From Stagnihabitans tardus (GTDB lineage: Bacteria > Pseudomonadota > Alphaproteobacteria > Rhodobacterales > Rhodobacteraceae): a DNA stretch of 64,000 nucleotides. Shown one piece after another: positions 54,126-63,728 of the stretch; the stretch's first letter is position 1; every line of letters begins with the position of its first letter. The notes under the pieces were generated by a model. That model had not been told where the DNA came from. It searched no databases and saw only the letters and a program-made list of their open reading frames with translations. Where the stretch lies: assembly GCF_009925085.1 (NCBI RefSeq), contig NZ_JAABNR010000003.1, positions 1 to 64,000 of the forward strand, given 5' to 3'. The position numbers and the translations under genes are program-made.

Positions 54126-55706
54126 TCAGAACAGGATGGAGTCGAGATCTTCGGCCATGGCCTCGACTTGGACCTCTTCGCCGGTGAAGAGGGCGTGGAC
54201 CTCGCGCTCGCGGGCCATGGTGTAGAGCGGCAAGAGCGTCGAGAGAAGGCGCGGGTCGGGCCGCCCCGCCGCGCCTTGCCGGATCTCTTGCGCGGCCGAG
54301 GCCATGGTCTGCGCCAACCTCGGCAGGCTGGAAAGCCGTTGCTGGCTGGCCGCCGTCACGGCATCAAGCTGGTCGAGCGTCGCCGAAATCTTGCCCTCGA
54401 CCTCGGACATCCGGGTCTCGCGGTCTTCCGCCTTGGCCAGGGTGCTCTGGATCGCCTCGACCACCTCGGTCAGCTCGGTCAGCTTGGCTGCCATGCCGGG
54501 ATAATCCAGCGCATCCAATTGGCTGCGCAGTTGCCCCATTCCCTTGACCGCCACGGCGATGGTCGAGACCGCCTGGCCCGCGCTTTCGTTCACCGCCATG
54601 GCGATATAGCCCAGCTCCTGCTTGGCCAGCGCCGCATGGGCGGCCTTGACCCGGGCATTGACGGCGGCGAGGCTGATGGCCTGACCGATGTCATCCAAAG
54701 CCTCAAGCCGCAGAAGAACCTCGGAAATCTCCCCCGCGAGCCGGTCACATTGGCCGCTGATCCGCTCCATCGCGGGGCGGGCGGTCTCGGTCGCGGCAGA
54801 GAAGAGACCCTGGATATGGCTTTGCGAGATCAGCATCTTGCGCATCTCTTCCTGGCTCGGGGCAAGGCCCTCGAGCACGGAACGCCCAAGCTGGCCGATG
54901 GCGCCCAGGCTGTCGCCCAGCTCTCGCACGATCGCGGCGAGGTCATCGGCCAGGGCCTGCAACTGCGCAGCGGCCAGGGCAGAATGGGCAGAGCCCGGGG
55001 ACCCCGCAGCCAGAATCGCCTCGACATGCTCCAGCCTCTGGGCGGCGGAATCCGAGAATTGAAAGGCGCTGACCAGTCGCACGATCGCCGCCTCGGCGGT
55101 TTCCATCGCGCGATGCGCCAGCCGGGCCGCATCGGCCGAGGCCCGCTCGGCCGCCTGTTCCGCCTCGACCAGGGTGATCGCGACGGTGCCCAGCTTTTCC
55201 TCGGCCCGGGCCAGGACCTGCGCCCCCGATGAGGCATCGCGGGCCATCAGCTCTTGCGCCTTGCGGAAGTTCTCGACCCCGGTCTGGGCGCGGGCCAGCT
55301 CGACCTCGATCTTCTCAGGCATGGATTTCAGGTCGTCCACGAAGGACATCAGCTCGACCGACTTTTCGCGCGTGATCTGAATGGCCGTGATCGTCGCCAG
55401 GAAATGAAAGAACAGCCGGATTCGGCTGAGCCCGGCAAGGTCGCCCGTGATCCCGTCCAGCAGGAGGCGGCGCGAAGGATCGTTCAGCCGCCTTTCCCAA
55501 TCGGACATGATGGCGACGACTTCGCCCAAAAGGACCCCGAAGCGTCCGATCTTGCCGCCCTGCGCACCCTGAGCCTCGATCACCAGGCGCATCTGGCCCG
55601 CCAGATCGGCCATGAGACGCTGCATTGCCCCCAAAGTATCCGACAAGGAAGCAATGCCATCGATCACGTCCGCCCTGATTTCGCGAACCCGTGTCGTCCA
55701 TACCAT
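54126..55706 (-). CDS. Soluble coiled-coil protein with degenerate receptor-like segment, next to chemotaxis operon
   Basis: 526 residues, no membrane segments or signal peptide, nearly all alpha-helical with long heptad patterns. A segment near residues 365-410 (DDIGQAISLAAVNARVKAAH then VNESAGQAVSTI) resembles the hairpin tip of methyl-accepting receptors (Q-x-x-LLALNAAIEAAR type) but is degenerate. This may be a cytosolic receptor-like or array-associated protein. It is divergent from the STAS-cheY-cheA operon. Start MVWTTRVREIR was chosen; the frame extends upstream but into poor sequence. Confidence 0.6.
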   Translation of the reverse strand: MVWTTRVREIRADVIDGIASLSDTLGAMQRLMADLAGQMRLVIEAQGAQGGKIGRFGVLLGEVVAIMSDWERRLNDPSRRLLLDGITGDLAGLSRIRLFFHFLATITAIQITREKSVELMSFVDDLKSMPEKIEVELARAQTGVENFRKAQELMARDASSGAQVLARAEEKLGTVAITLVEAEQAAERASADAARLAHRAMETAEAAIVRLVSAFQFSDSAAQRLEHVEAILAAGSPGSAHSALAAAQLQALADDLAAIVRELGDSLGAIGQLGRSVLEGLAPSQEEMRKMLISQSHIQGLFSAATETARPAMERISGQCDRLAGEISEVLLRLEALDDIGQAISLAAVNARVKAAHAALAKQELGYIAMAVNESAGQAVSTIAVAVKGMGQLRSQLDALDYPGMAAKLTELTEVVEAIQSTLAKAEDRETRMSEVEGKISATLDQLDAVTAASQQRLSSLPRLAQTMASAAQEIRQGAAGRPDPRLLSTLLPLYTMAREREVHALFTGEEVQVEAMAEDLDSILF

Positions 55707-55873
55707 TGCACAGCCCTTCCCTGACCTGGGTGAAGGCTGACAGACAAGCCCTAACGGAAGGCTAATCCTGCCCGGACGGAGCAATGAAAATTTTCTCGGT
55801 CGGGGCGTGACTGTTAAGCGGCAGTTCACCTTCCGGTCCTATCACCATCTTCGTGCATCTTGGTGAGGTTCGC

Positions 55874-56146
55874 ATGTCGGCGACGCTGTCTGGCGATGAT
55901 CTTCTTCTGATATCGGCCCGCCTCTCGGTGGGTGAGGCGCAGGACAACCGTGCCCGTCTCCTGGGCCTGATGGACGGGCCCGGCCCCTTCACCATCGAAT
56001 TCACCGAGGTCGAAGGATGCAGGCATCCTTCGACGATCTCGCTTCAGCTTTGTCTCGCCGCCGCGGCCCACCTGCGGGCCGAAGGCATCGCGCAGCACTT
56101 CGGGCCAGAGGCACAACGCCTTCTGGCCGCACAAAATCTCTTGTGA
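55874..56146 (+). CDS. STAS-like domain protein, first gene of the chemotaxis operon
   Basis: 90 residues. The pattern of a short beta-alpha domain (DLLLISARLSVGEAQDN, PFTIEFTEVEGCRHPSTISLQLCLAAAAHLRAEG) resembles STAS/anti-anti-sigma folds, which can occur at the head of alphaproteobacterial che operons. The candidate phosphoacceptor region (E-GCRHPST) carries Ser/Thr. GGTGAGG lies five bases upstream of this ATG. It is six bases from cheY, so it is co-transcribed. The family call is tentative. Confidence 0.6.
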   Translation: MSATLSGDDLLLISARLSVGEAQDNRARLLGLMDGPGPFTIEFTEVEGCRHPSTISLQLCLAAAAHLRAEGIAQHFGPEAQRLLAAQNLL

Positions 56147-56152
56147 GGGAAC

Positions 56153-56518
56153 ATGTCAAAGACCGTCCTTTCGATTGACGACAGCAAGGCCATCCGTGAC
56201 ATGGTCGCCTTCACCCTGGGGAATGCGGGTTACCGGGTGATCGAGGCCGAGAATGGCCTTCAGGGGCTGGACAGGCTGCGCTCCGAACCCGTGTCGCTGG
56301 TGATCGTCGACCTGAACATGCCGGTGATGAACGGGTTCGAGTTCATCAAGAAGGCGCGGTCCGACGCCAAGGGCGCCGGCATCCCGATCCTGATGCTGAC
56401 CACCGAATCCCGCCCCGAGGCCAAGGCCGAAGGCAAGGCGCTGGGCGCCACCGGCTGGCTGAACAAACCCTTCGACGCGAACATGCTTCTTACCGTCACA
56501 CGAAAGCTGGCGGGTTGA
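56153..56518 (+). CDS. cheY: CheY, single-domain chemotaxis response regulator
   Basis: 121 residues, receiver domain only. Acidic pair Asp9/Asp10 (SIDDSK), phosphoacceptor Asp53 (IVDLNMP), Thr in MLTTES and Lys in LNKPFD are all present. CheA-phosphorylated CheY would bind the flagellar switch or act as a phosphate sink. Four bases separate it from cheA. Confidence 0.94.
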   Translation: MSKTVLSIDDSKAIRDMVAFTLGNAGYRVIEAENGLQGLDRLRSEPVSLVIVDLNMPVMNGFEFIKKARSDAKGAGIPILMLTTESRPEAKAEGKALGATGWLNKPFDANMLLTVTRKLAG

Positions 56519-56522
56519 CCCG

Positions 56523-58448
56523 ATGCAAGTGAACCCCGCCGTCCAAAGCTATGTGATCGAGGCGCGGGACCTTCTGGCCCAGCTCGAGACCATGCTTCTC
56601 GACCTGGAACAGGCCGCCCCGCCAGAGGCCGTCGACAGCGTCTTCCGCGCCCTGCACACCCTGAAGGGCGGCGGCGGCATGTTCGGCTTCCCGGCGCTCT
56701 CGGCCTTTGTCCATCACTTCGAGGATGCCTTCGACCTCGTCCGCATGGGCAAGATATCCGTGACGCGTCCGCTCTTGGATGCGGCCCTTGCCGGGCGCGA
56801 CCATGTCATTGCCCTTCTGGATGCGGGCGGCGACCCCGAGCGGACGGATGCCCTCGCCAATTCGCCCGAGGCGGCTTCGATCCTGTCCCAGCTTGCCCGG
56901 GCCGCAAACCTCGCCCCCCCGCCCGTCGCCCCGGCGGAGCGGGGCTGGATGGTCCATTTCCGACCCGCCGCCAATGCGCTGATGCACGGGATGCGCCCCG
57001 ACCTCTTGCTGGAGGAGCTGGCCAGCCTTGGCCAGTGCGAGGTGAAATGCCTGGCCCAGGGCCTGGCCCCCCTGGCGACGCTGGACCCGACGCAAAGCCA
57101 TCTGGGCTGGGATGTGACCCTGCACACGACCCAGGGTCGCGCGGCCATCGAGGCTGTCTTCATCTTTGCCGAAGACGCCGAACTGACCATCACAGAGATT
57201 GCCCCGCCCGAGGTCGAAACCAAGGCAGAGGGTCCGGCGCAGGTCCGCAGCACGGCGCCGAGCCGGGCACAGCACAATCCCGAAACCGTGCGCGTTCCCT
57301 CGTTGAAGCTGGATGCCATCCTTGACCAGTTGGGCGAATTGGTCATCGCCCAGGCGCGGCTGAACCAGATCGCCTCTCGCTTTGGCGATTCGACGCTGGA
57401 TGGCCTGGTGGAGGAGTTTCAGCGCCTGATCGGGGGCCTGCGCGACACGACGCTGGCCATCCGGATGCTGCCGATCGAGACGGTCTTCGGCAAGTTCCGC
57501 CGCGTGGTCCGCGACCTGTCGGTCGAACTGGGCAAGGAAGTGATCCTGGAAACCGAGGGCGGCGAAACCGAGATCGACAAGAACGTGCTCGACCGCCTGT
57601 CCGAACCCCTGGTCCACATGATCCGCAACTCGGTCGACCACGGCATCGAATCCACGGCCGAACGCGTGGCGGCGGGCAAGCCGGCCCAGGGCCTCGTCCG
57701 CCTGGCCGCCTGTCAGGATGCCGGGGAAATCCTCATCACGATCGAGGATGACGGCAAGGGCCTGGATCATGAGCGCATCCGGCAAAAGGCCATCGAACGC
57801 GGGATCCTTGCTCCCGAAGCCACGCCGACCGAAAGCCAGCTGGCCGAGCTGATCTTCGCCCCCGGCTTCTCGACCGCCGAAAAGGTCTCCAGCGTCTCGG
57901 GGCGCGGGGTCGGGATGGATGCGGTGATGACGACGATCTCCGCCCTGCGCGGCTCGGTCGAGGTCATGTCGCGCAAGGGCGAGGGCACGCTGATCTCGCT
58001 GCGCCTGCCCCTGACGCTGGCCATCATCGACGGGCTTCTGGTGCAACTGGGCGGCGACATCTTCGTCATGCCGCTGATCGCCGTGGATGAATGCGTCGAG
58101 TTCGACCTGACCGAGCTGAAGCGCGACAGCGGCCGCACCATGCTGGCCATCCGGGACGAGATGGTGCCTTTCGTCGACCTGGCCCATGTCTTCGGCGTGC
58201 CCGTCGATGGCGTGGCCCGGCGCCGCGTCGTCATCGTCCGGGCAGAGGGGCAGCGGATGGGCCTGGTCGTCGATGACATCCTGGGCCAGCACCAGACCGT
58301 CATCAAGCCCATGTCGCCCTTCCACGCCGACCTGGCCGACTTTGCCGGCGCAACGATCCTTGGCGATGGCACCGTAGCCCTGATCCTTGACACAACTTCG
58401 CTGCTGCGGCGCCTGTTGGACAGCCCGTCGCAAGCCCTTGCCGCCTGA
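56523..58448 (+). CDS. cheA: CheA chemotaxis sensor histidine kinase
   Basis: 641 residues. P1 HPt domain with phosphorylatable His45 (RALHTLKGGGGMFGF); a P2-like region (about 140-235); P3 dimerisation (LDQLGELVIAQARLNQI); P4 kinase with N box IRNSVDHGIES, G1 EDDGKGLD, FAPGFSTAEKVS and G2 SGRGVGMDAV; P5 CheW-like coupling domain at the C-terminus (ID-GLLVQLGGD onward). All catalytic blocks are intact. It phosphorylates CheY and CheB. cheW follows seven bases later. Confidence 0.96.
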   Translation: MQVNPAVQSYVIEARDLLAQLETMLLDLEQAAPPEAVDSVFRALHTLKGGGGMFGFPALSAFVHHFEDAFDLVRMGKISVTRPLLDAALAGRDHVIALLDAGGDPERTDALANSPEAASILSQLARAANLAPPPVAPAERGWMVHFRPAANALMHGMRPDLLLEELASLGQCEVKCLAQGLAPLATLDPTQSHLGWDVTLHTTQGRAAIEAVFIFAEDAELTITEIAPPEVETKAEGPAQVRSTAPSRAQHNPETVRVPSLKLDAILDQLGELVIAQARLNQIASRFGDSTLDGLVEEFQRLIGGLRDTTLAIRMLPIETVFGKFRRVVRDLSVELGKEVILETEGGETEIDKNVLDRLSEPLVHMIRNSVDHGIESTAERVAAGKPAQGLVRLAACQDAGEILITIEDDGKGLDHERIRQKAIERGILAPEATPTESQLAELIFAPGFSTAEKVSSVSGRGVGMDAVMTTISALRGSVEVMSRKGEGTLISLRLPLTLAIIDGLLVQLGGDIFVMPLIAVDECVEFDLTELKRDSGRTMLAIRDEMVPFVDLAHVFGVPVDGVARRRVVIVRAEGQRMGLVVDDILGQHQTVIKPMSPFHADLADFAGATILGDGTVALILDTTSLLRRLLDSPSQALAA

Positions 58449-58455
58449 GGTCACG

Positions 58456-58944
58456 ATGGAAGCACTTCCCCCGATGGACGAGACAGAGACAGGGCCGGAA
58501 ATGTCCCTGATCCTGCGATTGAACGGCGAATCCCTCGCGATCCCCGTGCGCCATGTGCACGAGGTGATCAACGCCATCCCGCGCACAAGGGTGCCCAATG
58601 CCTCGGCCATGGCGCCCTGGCTGATCAACGTGCGCGGCGCGGTGGTGCCGCTGGTCGATGTGCGGCGCCGGTTGAAGATGCCGCCCCGCGACCATGACGA
58701 CGGGCGGATCGTCGTGCTGGATATCCCGCGCGGTGCCGAAAGCCACAGGCTGGCCCTTCTGGCCGATGGCGTTGAAGAGGTGATGGAAATCGACCCTCTC
58801 CGCATCGAACCCCTGCCCCCAAGGGGCGCGCCCTGGCCGATCGAGTTCGTTCGCGGCTCGATCCGCCGCGACGGTGACCTGGTCCTGATCCTGGAACCCG
58901 AATCCCTGTTCGAGCCCGAAACCGGCTCCCGTCCCCTCCATTGA
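58456..58944 (+). CDS. cheW: CheW coupling protein (first copy)
   Basis: 162 residues, single CheW domain (about 15-150). Couples receptors to CheA in the array. Blocks: SLAIPVRHVHEVINAIPRT, the conserved NVRGAVVPLVDVRRRL with the receptor-contacting region, and VLDIPRG. An acidic N-terminal extension (MDETETGPE) precedes the domain. It lies between cheA and the receptor gene. This is one of two divergent cheW genes in the operon. Confidence 0.92.
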   Translation: MEALPPMDETETGPEMSLILRLNGESLAIPVRHVHEVINAIPRTRVPNASAMAPWLINVRGAVVPLVDVRRRLKMPPRDHDDGRIVVLDIPRGAESHRLALLADGVEEVMEIDPLRIEPLPPRGAPWPIEFVRGSIRRDGDLVLILEPESLFEPETGSRPLH

Positions 58945-58956
58945 GCGAGACCTGTC

Positions 58957-61119
58957 ATGAAACTGACCATAAAGACCAAGCTTGGCGCGACTTTCGGACT
59001 GATCCTCGTCCTTCTGGGGGCGATTTCCTGGATCGGGCTCAATGCGCTGGAAGACCTGAACACCGAGGTGAACAGACTGGCGACGGTGAACAACCGCCAG
59101 GTCGAGCTGGCGGGGGACCTGCGGCAGATCTGGACGCGGATGGATTACCTGACCCTGCGTCACATCCTGGTGTCCACTGAGGAAGAGATGCTGGCCATCG
59201 AAGAGACTCTCGGTGATCTGCGGACGGAGCAGAATGCCGAACTTGACGAACTGGCCAAGCTGGACGACGGGTTGCTCACCAAGGCGCTGGAGGAACTGGT
59301 TCAGGTCAGCACCCTGATCGCCACCCAGCGCGACGAGGTGCTGAGACTCTCGCGCACGGGCAGCCGCGCCGAATCCGGGGCCCTGGTCGTGGCCAATGTG
59401 GTCAAGGAATCCGAAGAGGTCGGCCGACGCGAAGGCAGCTTGCAGGACGCGGTCATCGCCTCGGGCGCCATGGGGGTCGATCCCTTCATCAACCAGGTGG
59501 ATGTCGTCAGCGATCTGGCCTTGCGGGTCAATCTCAAGACCTCGGTCCTGGATTCGCACAAGGAAGATGGCGCCATCGCCGAGCTTTCGGCCGAATTGCA
59601 GGCCCTGATGACCGAGACCGAGGCCGAATTGCAGCGGCTGAACGAAATGAACGGCGGCCGCTACCGGCTGGAATACGAGGCCTTCGAAAAGGCCATCCAG
59701 GCGGTGCTGACGACCGGTTCCGAGGTGGTTCGCCTCGTCGTGGAGAATTCCGAGAACAAGGCCGAACTCATTCTCTTTGGCGAGTTGGGCAAGCTGGTGA
59801 CGCGCCGCAACACCGTGCTGGCCGATGTCATCACCTCTGTCGACGCCGAAACCGCCGAAACCATCGCCACTGCGGCCGAGGCCTATGGCTCCAGCCGGTC
59901 CCTGATCGTGGCCTTTGCCGGCCTGGCCATCGGGGCGGGCATCATCGGGGCCGTCCTGATCGTGGTCTCGATCACACGCGGGCTGAACCGCGCCGTGGGT
60001 GCAGCCCGCAAGGTGGCACAGGGCGACCTGAATGCCGATGTCCACGCAACCTCGAGGGACGAATTGGGCGACCTGATGACCGCCATGGGCGAGATGACCG
60101 GTTCGCTCAAGGCGATGACCGCGACGGCCGAGGCGATCTCGCGCGGGGATCTGACCGTGACGACCAAGCGTCGGTCGGATGCGGATACCCTGGGCATCGC
60201 GCTGGAGCGGATGCTGACCAAGCTGCGCGACGTGGTGGGCAACATGGCCGTCTCGTCGCAAAGCGTGGCCTCTTCGGCCCATGCCATGAGCTCGACCGCC
60301 GAGGACCTGTCCTCGGGCGCGACCGAACAGGCGGCGGCGGCGGAACAGGCCTCCTCGGCCATGGAGGAGATGAGCGCGAACATCCGGCAATCGGCCGACA
60401 ATGCCGCGCAGACCGAAAAGATCGCGACCCATGCGGCCACCCAGGCCAAGGAAAGCGGCGAGGCGGTGGGCGAGGCCGTGCAAGCCATGCGCACCATCGC
60501 CGACAAGATCACCATCATCCAGGAGATCGCGCGGCAGACCGACCTCCTGGCGCTGAATGCCGCGGTCGAAGCGGCGCGGGCCGGCCAGCATGGCAAGGGC
60601 TTTGCCGTCGTCGCCTCCGAGGTGCGCAAGCTGGCCGAACGCAGCCAGCAGGCAGCGGGTGAAATCAACGAGCTCTCGGGCCGCACGGTCGATGTCAGCC
60701 GCAAGGCTGGCGAGATGTTGACGACCCTGGTGCCCTCGATCCAGCGCACGGCGGACCTGGTGCAAGAGATCTCAGCCGCGATGCGCGAGCAGAACACCGG
60801 GGCGGATCAGATCAACCAGGCGATCCGGCAACTGGATACGGTGATCCAGCGCAATGCCTCGGCCTCGACCGAAGCCGCTTCGGTTTCGGATGGGCTGGCG
60901 GCCCAGTCCGAACAGCTGCACGGCATCATCAGCTTTTTCAAGCTGGATGAGAAGGACGGGCGGCCCGCTGCCGCGCCGCGTTCCGGCCGCCCGGCGCCGT
61001 CCAGCACCGCAGCCCAGTGGCGCGCCCCCTCGCAGCGCGGCGTCATGGACGGGACCACAGGCATGGTTCTGGACCTGACGGAAGGCGACGTGAAGGACTC
61101 GGACTTCGAGCGGTTCTGA
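58957..61119 (+). CDS. Methyl-accepting chemotaxis protein of the che operon
   Basis: 720 residues. TM1 about 9-30, a long helical periplasmic domain (about 33-312) of four-helix-bundle type, TM2 about 313-338, a HAMP region, and a cytoplasmic signalling domain whose tip contains [20 protein letters not shown] with [17 protein letters not shown] (about 522-565). A flexible Ala/Pro/Ser-rich linker of about 60 residues ends in DFERF, resembling the NWETF-type CheR/CheB docking tail. Full-length, intact. It starts 12 bases after cheW. Confidence 0.95.
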   Translation: MKLTIKTKLGATFGLILVLLGAISWIGLNALEDLNTEVNRLATVNNRQVELAGDLRQIWTRMDYLTLRHILVSTEEEMLAIEETLGDLRTEQNAELDELAKLDDGLLTKALEELVQVSTLIATQRDEVLRLSRTGSRAESGALVVANVVKESEEVGRREGSLQDAVIASGAMGVDPFINQVDVVSDLALRVNLKTSVLDSHKEDGAIAELSAELQALMTETEAELQRLNEMNGGRYRLEYEAFEKAIQAVLTTGSEVVRLVVENSENKAELILFGELGKLVTRRNTVLADVITSVDAETAETIATAAEAYGSSRSLIVAFAGLAIGAGIIGAVLIVVSITRGLNRAVGAARKVAQGDLNADVHATSRDELGDLMTAMGEMTGSLKAMTATAEAISRGDLTVTTKRRSDADTLGIALERMLTKLRDVVGNMAVSSQSVASSAHAMSSTAEDLSSGATEQAAAAEQASSAMEEMSANIRQSADNAAQTEKIATHAATQAKESGEAVGEAVQAMRTIADKITIIQEIARQTDLLALNAAVEAARAGQHGKGFAVVASEVRKLAERSQQAAGEINELSGRTVDVSRKAGEMLTTLVPSIQRTADLVQEISAAMREQNTGADQINQAIRQLDTVIQRNASASTEAASVSDGLAAQSEQLHGIISFFKLDEKDGRPAAAPRSGRPAPSSTAAQWRAPSQRGVMDGTTGMVLDLTEGDVKDSDFERF

Positions 61120-61173
61120 CACCCAAGGGTGGCGCGACGGGCGCGCCACCCCCTCCTTCCGGCGGATAGACCC

Positions 61174-61728
61174 ATGCAGGCAGTTGACCAGACCTCGAAC
61201 CCACGCCCCGGATTGCGCAGCCGTCTTGGCGCCGCCGTCCCGATCGAGACCGAAACATCGACCTTCGTGACTTTCGACCTGGGCGATCAGACCTTTGCCG
61301 TGGATGTCGCCAATGTGCGCGAGATTCTTGATGCGCAAGAGATTTCGCCGCTGCCCAACGCGACCTCGGACCTGATGGGGATGATCGACATTCGCGGCCA
61401 GGGGATTCCGGTGATGGACCTGAGCTTGCCGCTGGGCCTGCACCGTCGCACCCATGGCGAGGCGGATGAGCGGCTGATCGTGCTCGACTTCGCCGAGGAT
61501 GCCGCACCAACCGTGGCCATCGCAGCCGACCGGGTGCGCAGCGTGATCGAGATCGCGGCCTCGGTCATCGACCCGGTGCCGCAGGTGCCCGGAACCTGGG
61601 CCTCCGGCGCGATGAAAGGCGTCACGCGGCTGGATGGGGCGCTGGTCTATGTGATCGACCTGCGTGAGGCACTGCGCATGGCGCCGCAGGACAGATCAGG
61701 GCTGAAAGGGCCCTTTGACTTCGACTGA
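61174..61728 (+). CDS. cheW: CheW coupling protein (second copy)
   Basis: 184 residues. A CheW domain (about 28-170: FVTFDLGDQTFAVDVANVRE, GMIDIRGQGIPVMDLSLPL) is preceded by about 25 divergent residues. It differs strongly from the first CheW, so it is an old duplicate with perhaps a separate receptor or kinase preference. Start ATG 61174 has only a weak ribosome site; a start at 61129 exists but is less likely. cheR follows. Confidence 0.92.
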   Translation: MQAVDQTSNPRPGLRSRLGAAVPIETETSTFVTFDLGDQTFAVDVANVREILDAQEISPLPNATSDLMGMIDIRGQGIPVMDLSLPLGLHRRTHGEADERLIVLDFAEDAAPTVAIAADRVRSVIEIAASVIDPVPQVPGTWASGAMKGVTRLDGALVYVIDLREALRMAPQDRSGLKGPFDFD

Positions 61729-61783
61729 CATGCCGGACTATGCCCAGACAATCGACGCCCCATTCCCCCAGGAGGGTCGGCGC

Positions 61784-62617
61784 ATGTCGCGCCGCATCGC
61801 GAGGATTCTCGTCGAGCGCTTGAAGGCCGTGGCGGGCATCCGTGTCGATCCGCAGAACGAGCAGTTCCTGACCTTTCGCCTGAACCGGAGGCTCGATGCA
61901 TTGGGCCTGGCAAGCTACGAGGACTATCTCTCGATCCTCGAGGGCCCCAAGGGAGAGGCGGAGACCGCGCGGCTTGTCGAAATGCTGGTCACCCATACGA
62001 CCAGTTTCTTCCGCGAGCCCGCGCATTTCGACTGGCTGGCCAAGACGGGCCTGCCCAGTCTTTGCGACAAGGGCGCAGGGCGCCTGCATCCCCTGACCAT
62101 CTGGAGCGCGGCTTGTTCCACCGGGCCAGAGCTCTGGTCGGCCGGGATCGTGGTCGATCAATTCGCCCAAGCGATCCCGGGCGGGCTGCGCTGGGGGATG
62201 ATCGGCACCGATATCTCGGCAAACGTGCTGCGGCGGGCGGCCGGGGCGGTCTTTAGCGCGACAGAGATGGCGGGCATCCGCGAGGAGGACAAGCGGCAGT
62301 ATTTCCTGCGCTCGCGCCCTGGCGTGGCGACAGAGAACGGGATGCCGATCTTCCGCGTCGCGCCGGAATTGCGCAGCCGCGCCAGCTTTCTTCAGGCCAA
62401 TTTGCTGCAACCCCTGCCCGACTTTCCGCTGGCCGACCTCGTCTTTCTGCGCAACGTCCTGATCTATTTCGCCCTCGAGGATCGCCAGACCTGCCTCGGC
62501 CATGTCTGCGCAAGGATCCGCTCCGGCGGATATCTGCTCCTGGGGCACAGCGACAGCCACCATGGCCTGCCTCCCGGCCTGACCCAATGCGGCCCCTCGA
62601 TCTTCCGAAAGGTATGA
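61784..62617 (+). CDS. cheR: CheR receptor methyltransferase
   Basis: 277 residues from ATG 61784, which has AGGAGGG eight bases upstream; a start at 61730 would add 18 residues but lacks a ribosome site. Methylates receptor glutamates with AdoMet. Visible features: the N-terminal helical domain, [12 protein letters not shown], the AdoMet block [11 protein letters not shown], and [13 protein letters not shown]. Cys replaces the usual Gly/Ser in the AACSTG loop, which is common. Overlaps nothing; cheB begins four bases later. Confidence 0.93.
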   Translation: MSRRIARILVERLKAVAGIRVDPQNEQFLTFRLNRRLDALGLASYEDYLSILEGPKGEAETARLVEMLVTHTTSFFREPAHFDWLAKTGLPSLCDKGAGRLHPLTIWSAACSTGPELWSAGIVVDQFAQAIPGGLRWGMIGTDISANVLRRAAGAVFSATEMAGIREEDKRQYFLRSRPGVATENGMPIFRVAPELRSRASFLQANLLQPLPDFPLADLVFLRNVLIYFALEDRQTCLGHVCARIRSGGYLLLGHSDSHHGLPPGLTQCGPSIFRKV

Positions 62618-62621
62618 GCCC

Positions 62622-63728
62622 ATGACCCACCAGCCCACAGCGATCCGACCTGCCGGCGGGAAGAAAGCAGGCGCGATCCGGGTCTTCATCGTCGACGACA
62701 GCGCCGTCGTGCGGCGGGCGCTGACCGATATCCTTGCGGCCGACCCCAGGTTCGAGGTCATTGCCGCCGTCAACGACCCCTTCGCGGCGGCCGAAAGGCT
62801 GCGGCATGTCCTGCCCGACGTGATCGTCCTGGATATCGAGATGCCGCGAATGGACGGCGTCACCTTCCTGAAGAAACTGATGGCGCAGCATCCGATCCCG
62901 GTGGTCATCTGTTCGTCGCTGGTGGCCGACAAGTCCGAGACCTTGCTGGCCGCCCTGGCCGCCGGCGCGGTCGAGGTCATCGCCAAGCCGGAACTGGGCG
63001 TGAAGCAATTCCTGGAAGAGGCCGCCGCCCAGGTGCGGGAAGCGGTCTTTGCCGCCGCCCGCGCCAAGGTCAAGGTGATCCACAGCCCGCCACCCGTCGC
63101 GCCGAAACTCTCGGCCGATGCGATGCTGCCGGCACCCAGCGGCGCGGCCATGCTGCGAACGACCGAGAAGATCATCGCCATCGGCGCCTCGACCGGCGGG
63201 ACCGAAGCCCTGCGCGTCCTCCTGGAAAGCATGCCGATGGACTGCCCGCCCATCGTCATCGTGCAGCACATGCCCGAAAGCTTCACGGCGGCCTTCGCCA
63301 AAAGGCTGGATTCGATCTGCGCCATCACCGTGTCCGAGGCGCGCAACGGTGACCGGCTCTTGCGCGGCCATGCCCTGATCGCGCCGGGCAACAAGCACAC
63401 CCTGCTCGCCCGCTCGGGCGCCCATTACATGGTCGAGGTCCGCGACGGCCCCATGGTCTCGCGCCACCGGCCCTCGGTCGATGTGCTGTTTCGCTCGGTC
63501 GCGCGTTTTGCCGGGTCGAATGCGGTGGGGATCATCCTGACCGGCATGGGCGACGATGGGGCCAAGGGCATGAAAGAGATGCGCGACCTCGGCGCCTCGA
63601 CCATCGGGCAGAACGAGGCGAGCTGTGTCGTCTATGGCATGCCGAAAGAGGCCATGGCTGCCGGTGCCGTCGAGCAAGAGCTGCCGCTGGAGCGGATCGC
63701 GGCGGCAGCCCTGCGCTTGGCAAAATGA
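62622..63728 (+). CDS. cheB: CheB receptor methylesterase/glutamine deamidase
   Basis: 368 residues. N-terminal receiver (Asp25/Asp26, phosphoacceptor Asp71 in [11 protein letters not shown], Lys in AKPEL), then a linker, then the CheB catalytic domain with Ser near residue 190 ([10 protein letters not shown]), His in VQHMP and Asp in [11 protein letters not shown]. Complete. With CheR it sets receptor methylation and adaptation. It is the last gene of the operon; no CheD or CheZ follows. Its stop codon abuts the convergent epimerase-like gene. Confidence 0.96.
   Translation: MTHQPTAIRPAGGKKAGAIRVFIVDDSAVVRRALTDILAADPRFEVIAAVNDPFAAAERLRHVLPDVIVLDIEMPRMDGVTFLKKLMAQHPIPVVICSSLVADKSETLLAALAAGAVEVIAKPELGVKQFLEEAAAQVREAVFAAARAKVKVIHSPPPVAPKLSADAMLPAPSGAAMLRTTEKIIAIGASTGGTEALRVLLESMPMDCPPIVIVQHMPESFTAAFAKRLDSICAITVSEARNGDRLLRGHALIAPGNKHTLLARSGAHYMVEVRDGPMVSRHRPSVDVLFRSVARFAGSNAVGIILTGMGDDGAKGMKEMRDLGASTIGQNEASCVVYGMPKEAMAAGAVEQELPLERIAAAALRLAK

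Noticed and set aside
56496-59093. Long minus-strand open frame over cheA and cheW
   Set aside because: Composition is shadow-like, with no motif or ribosome site; the plus-strand che genes are unambiguous.
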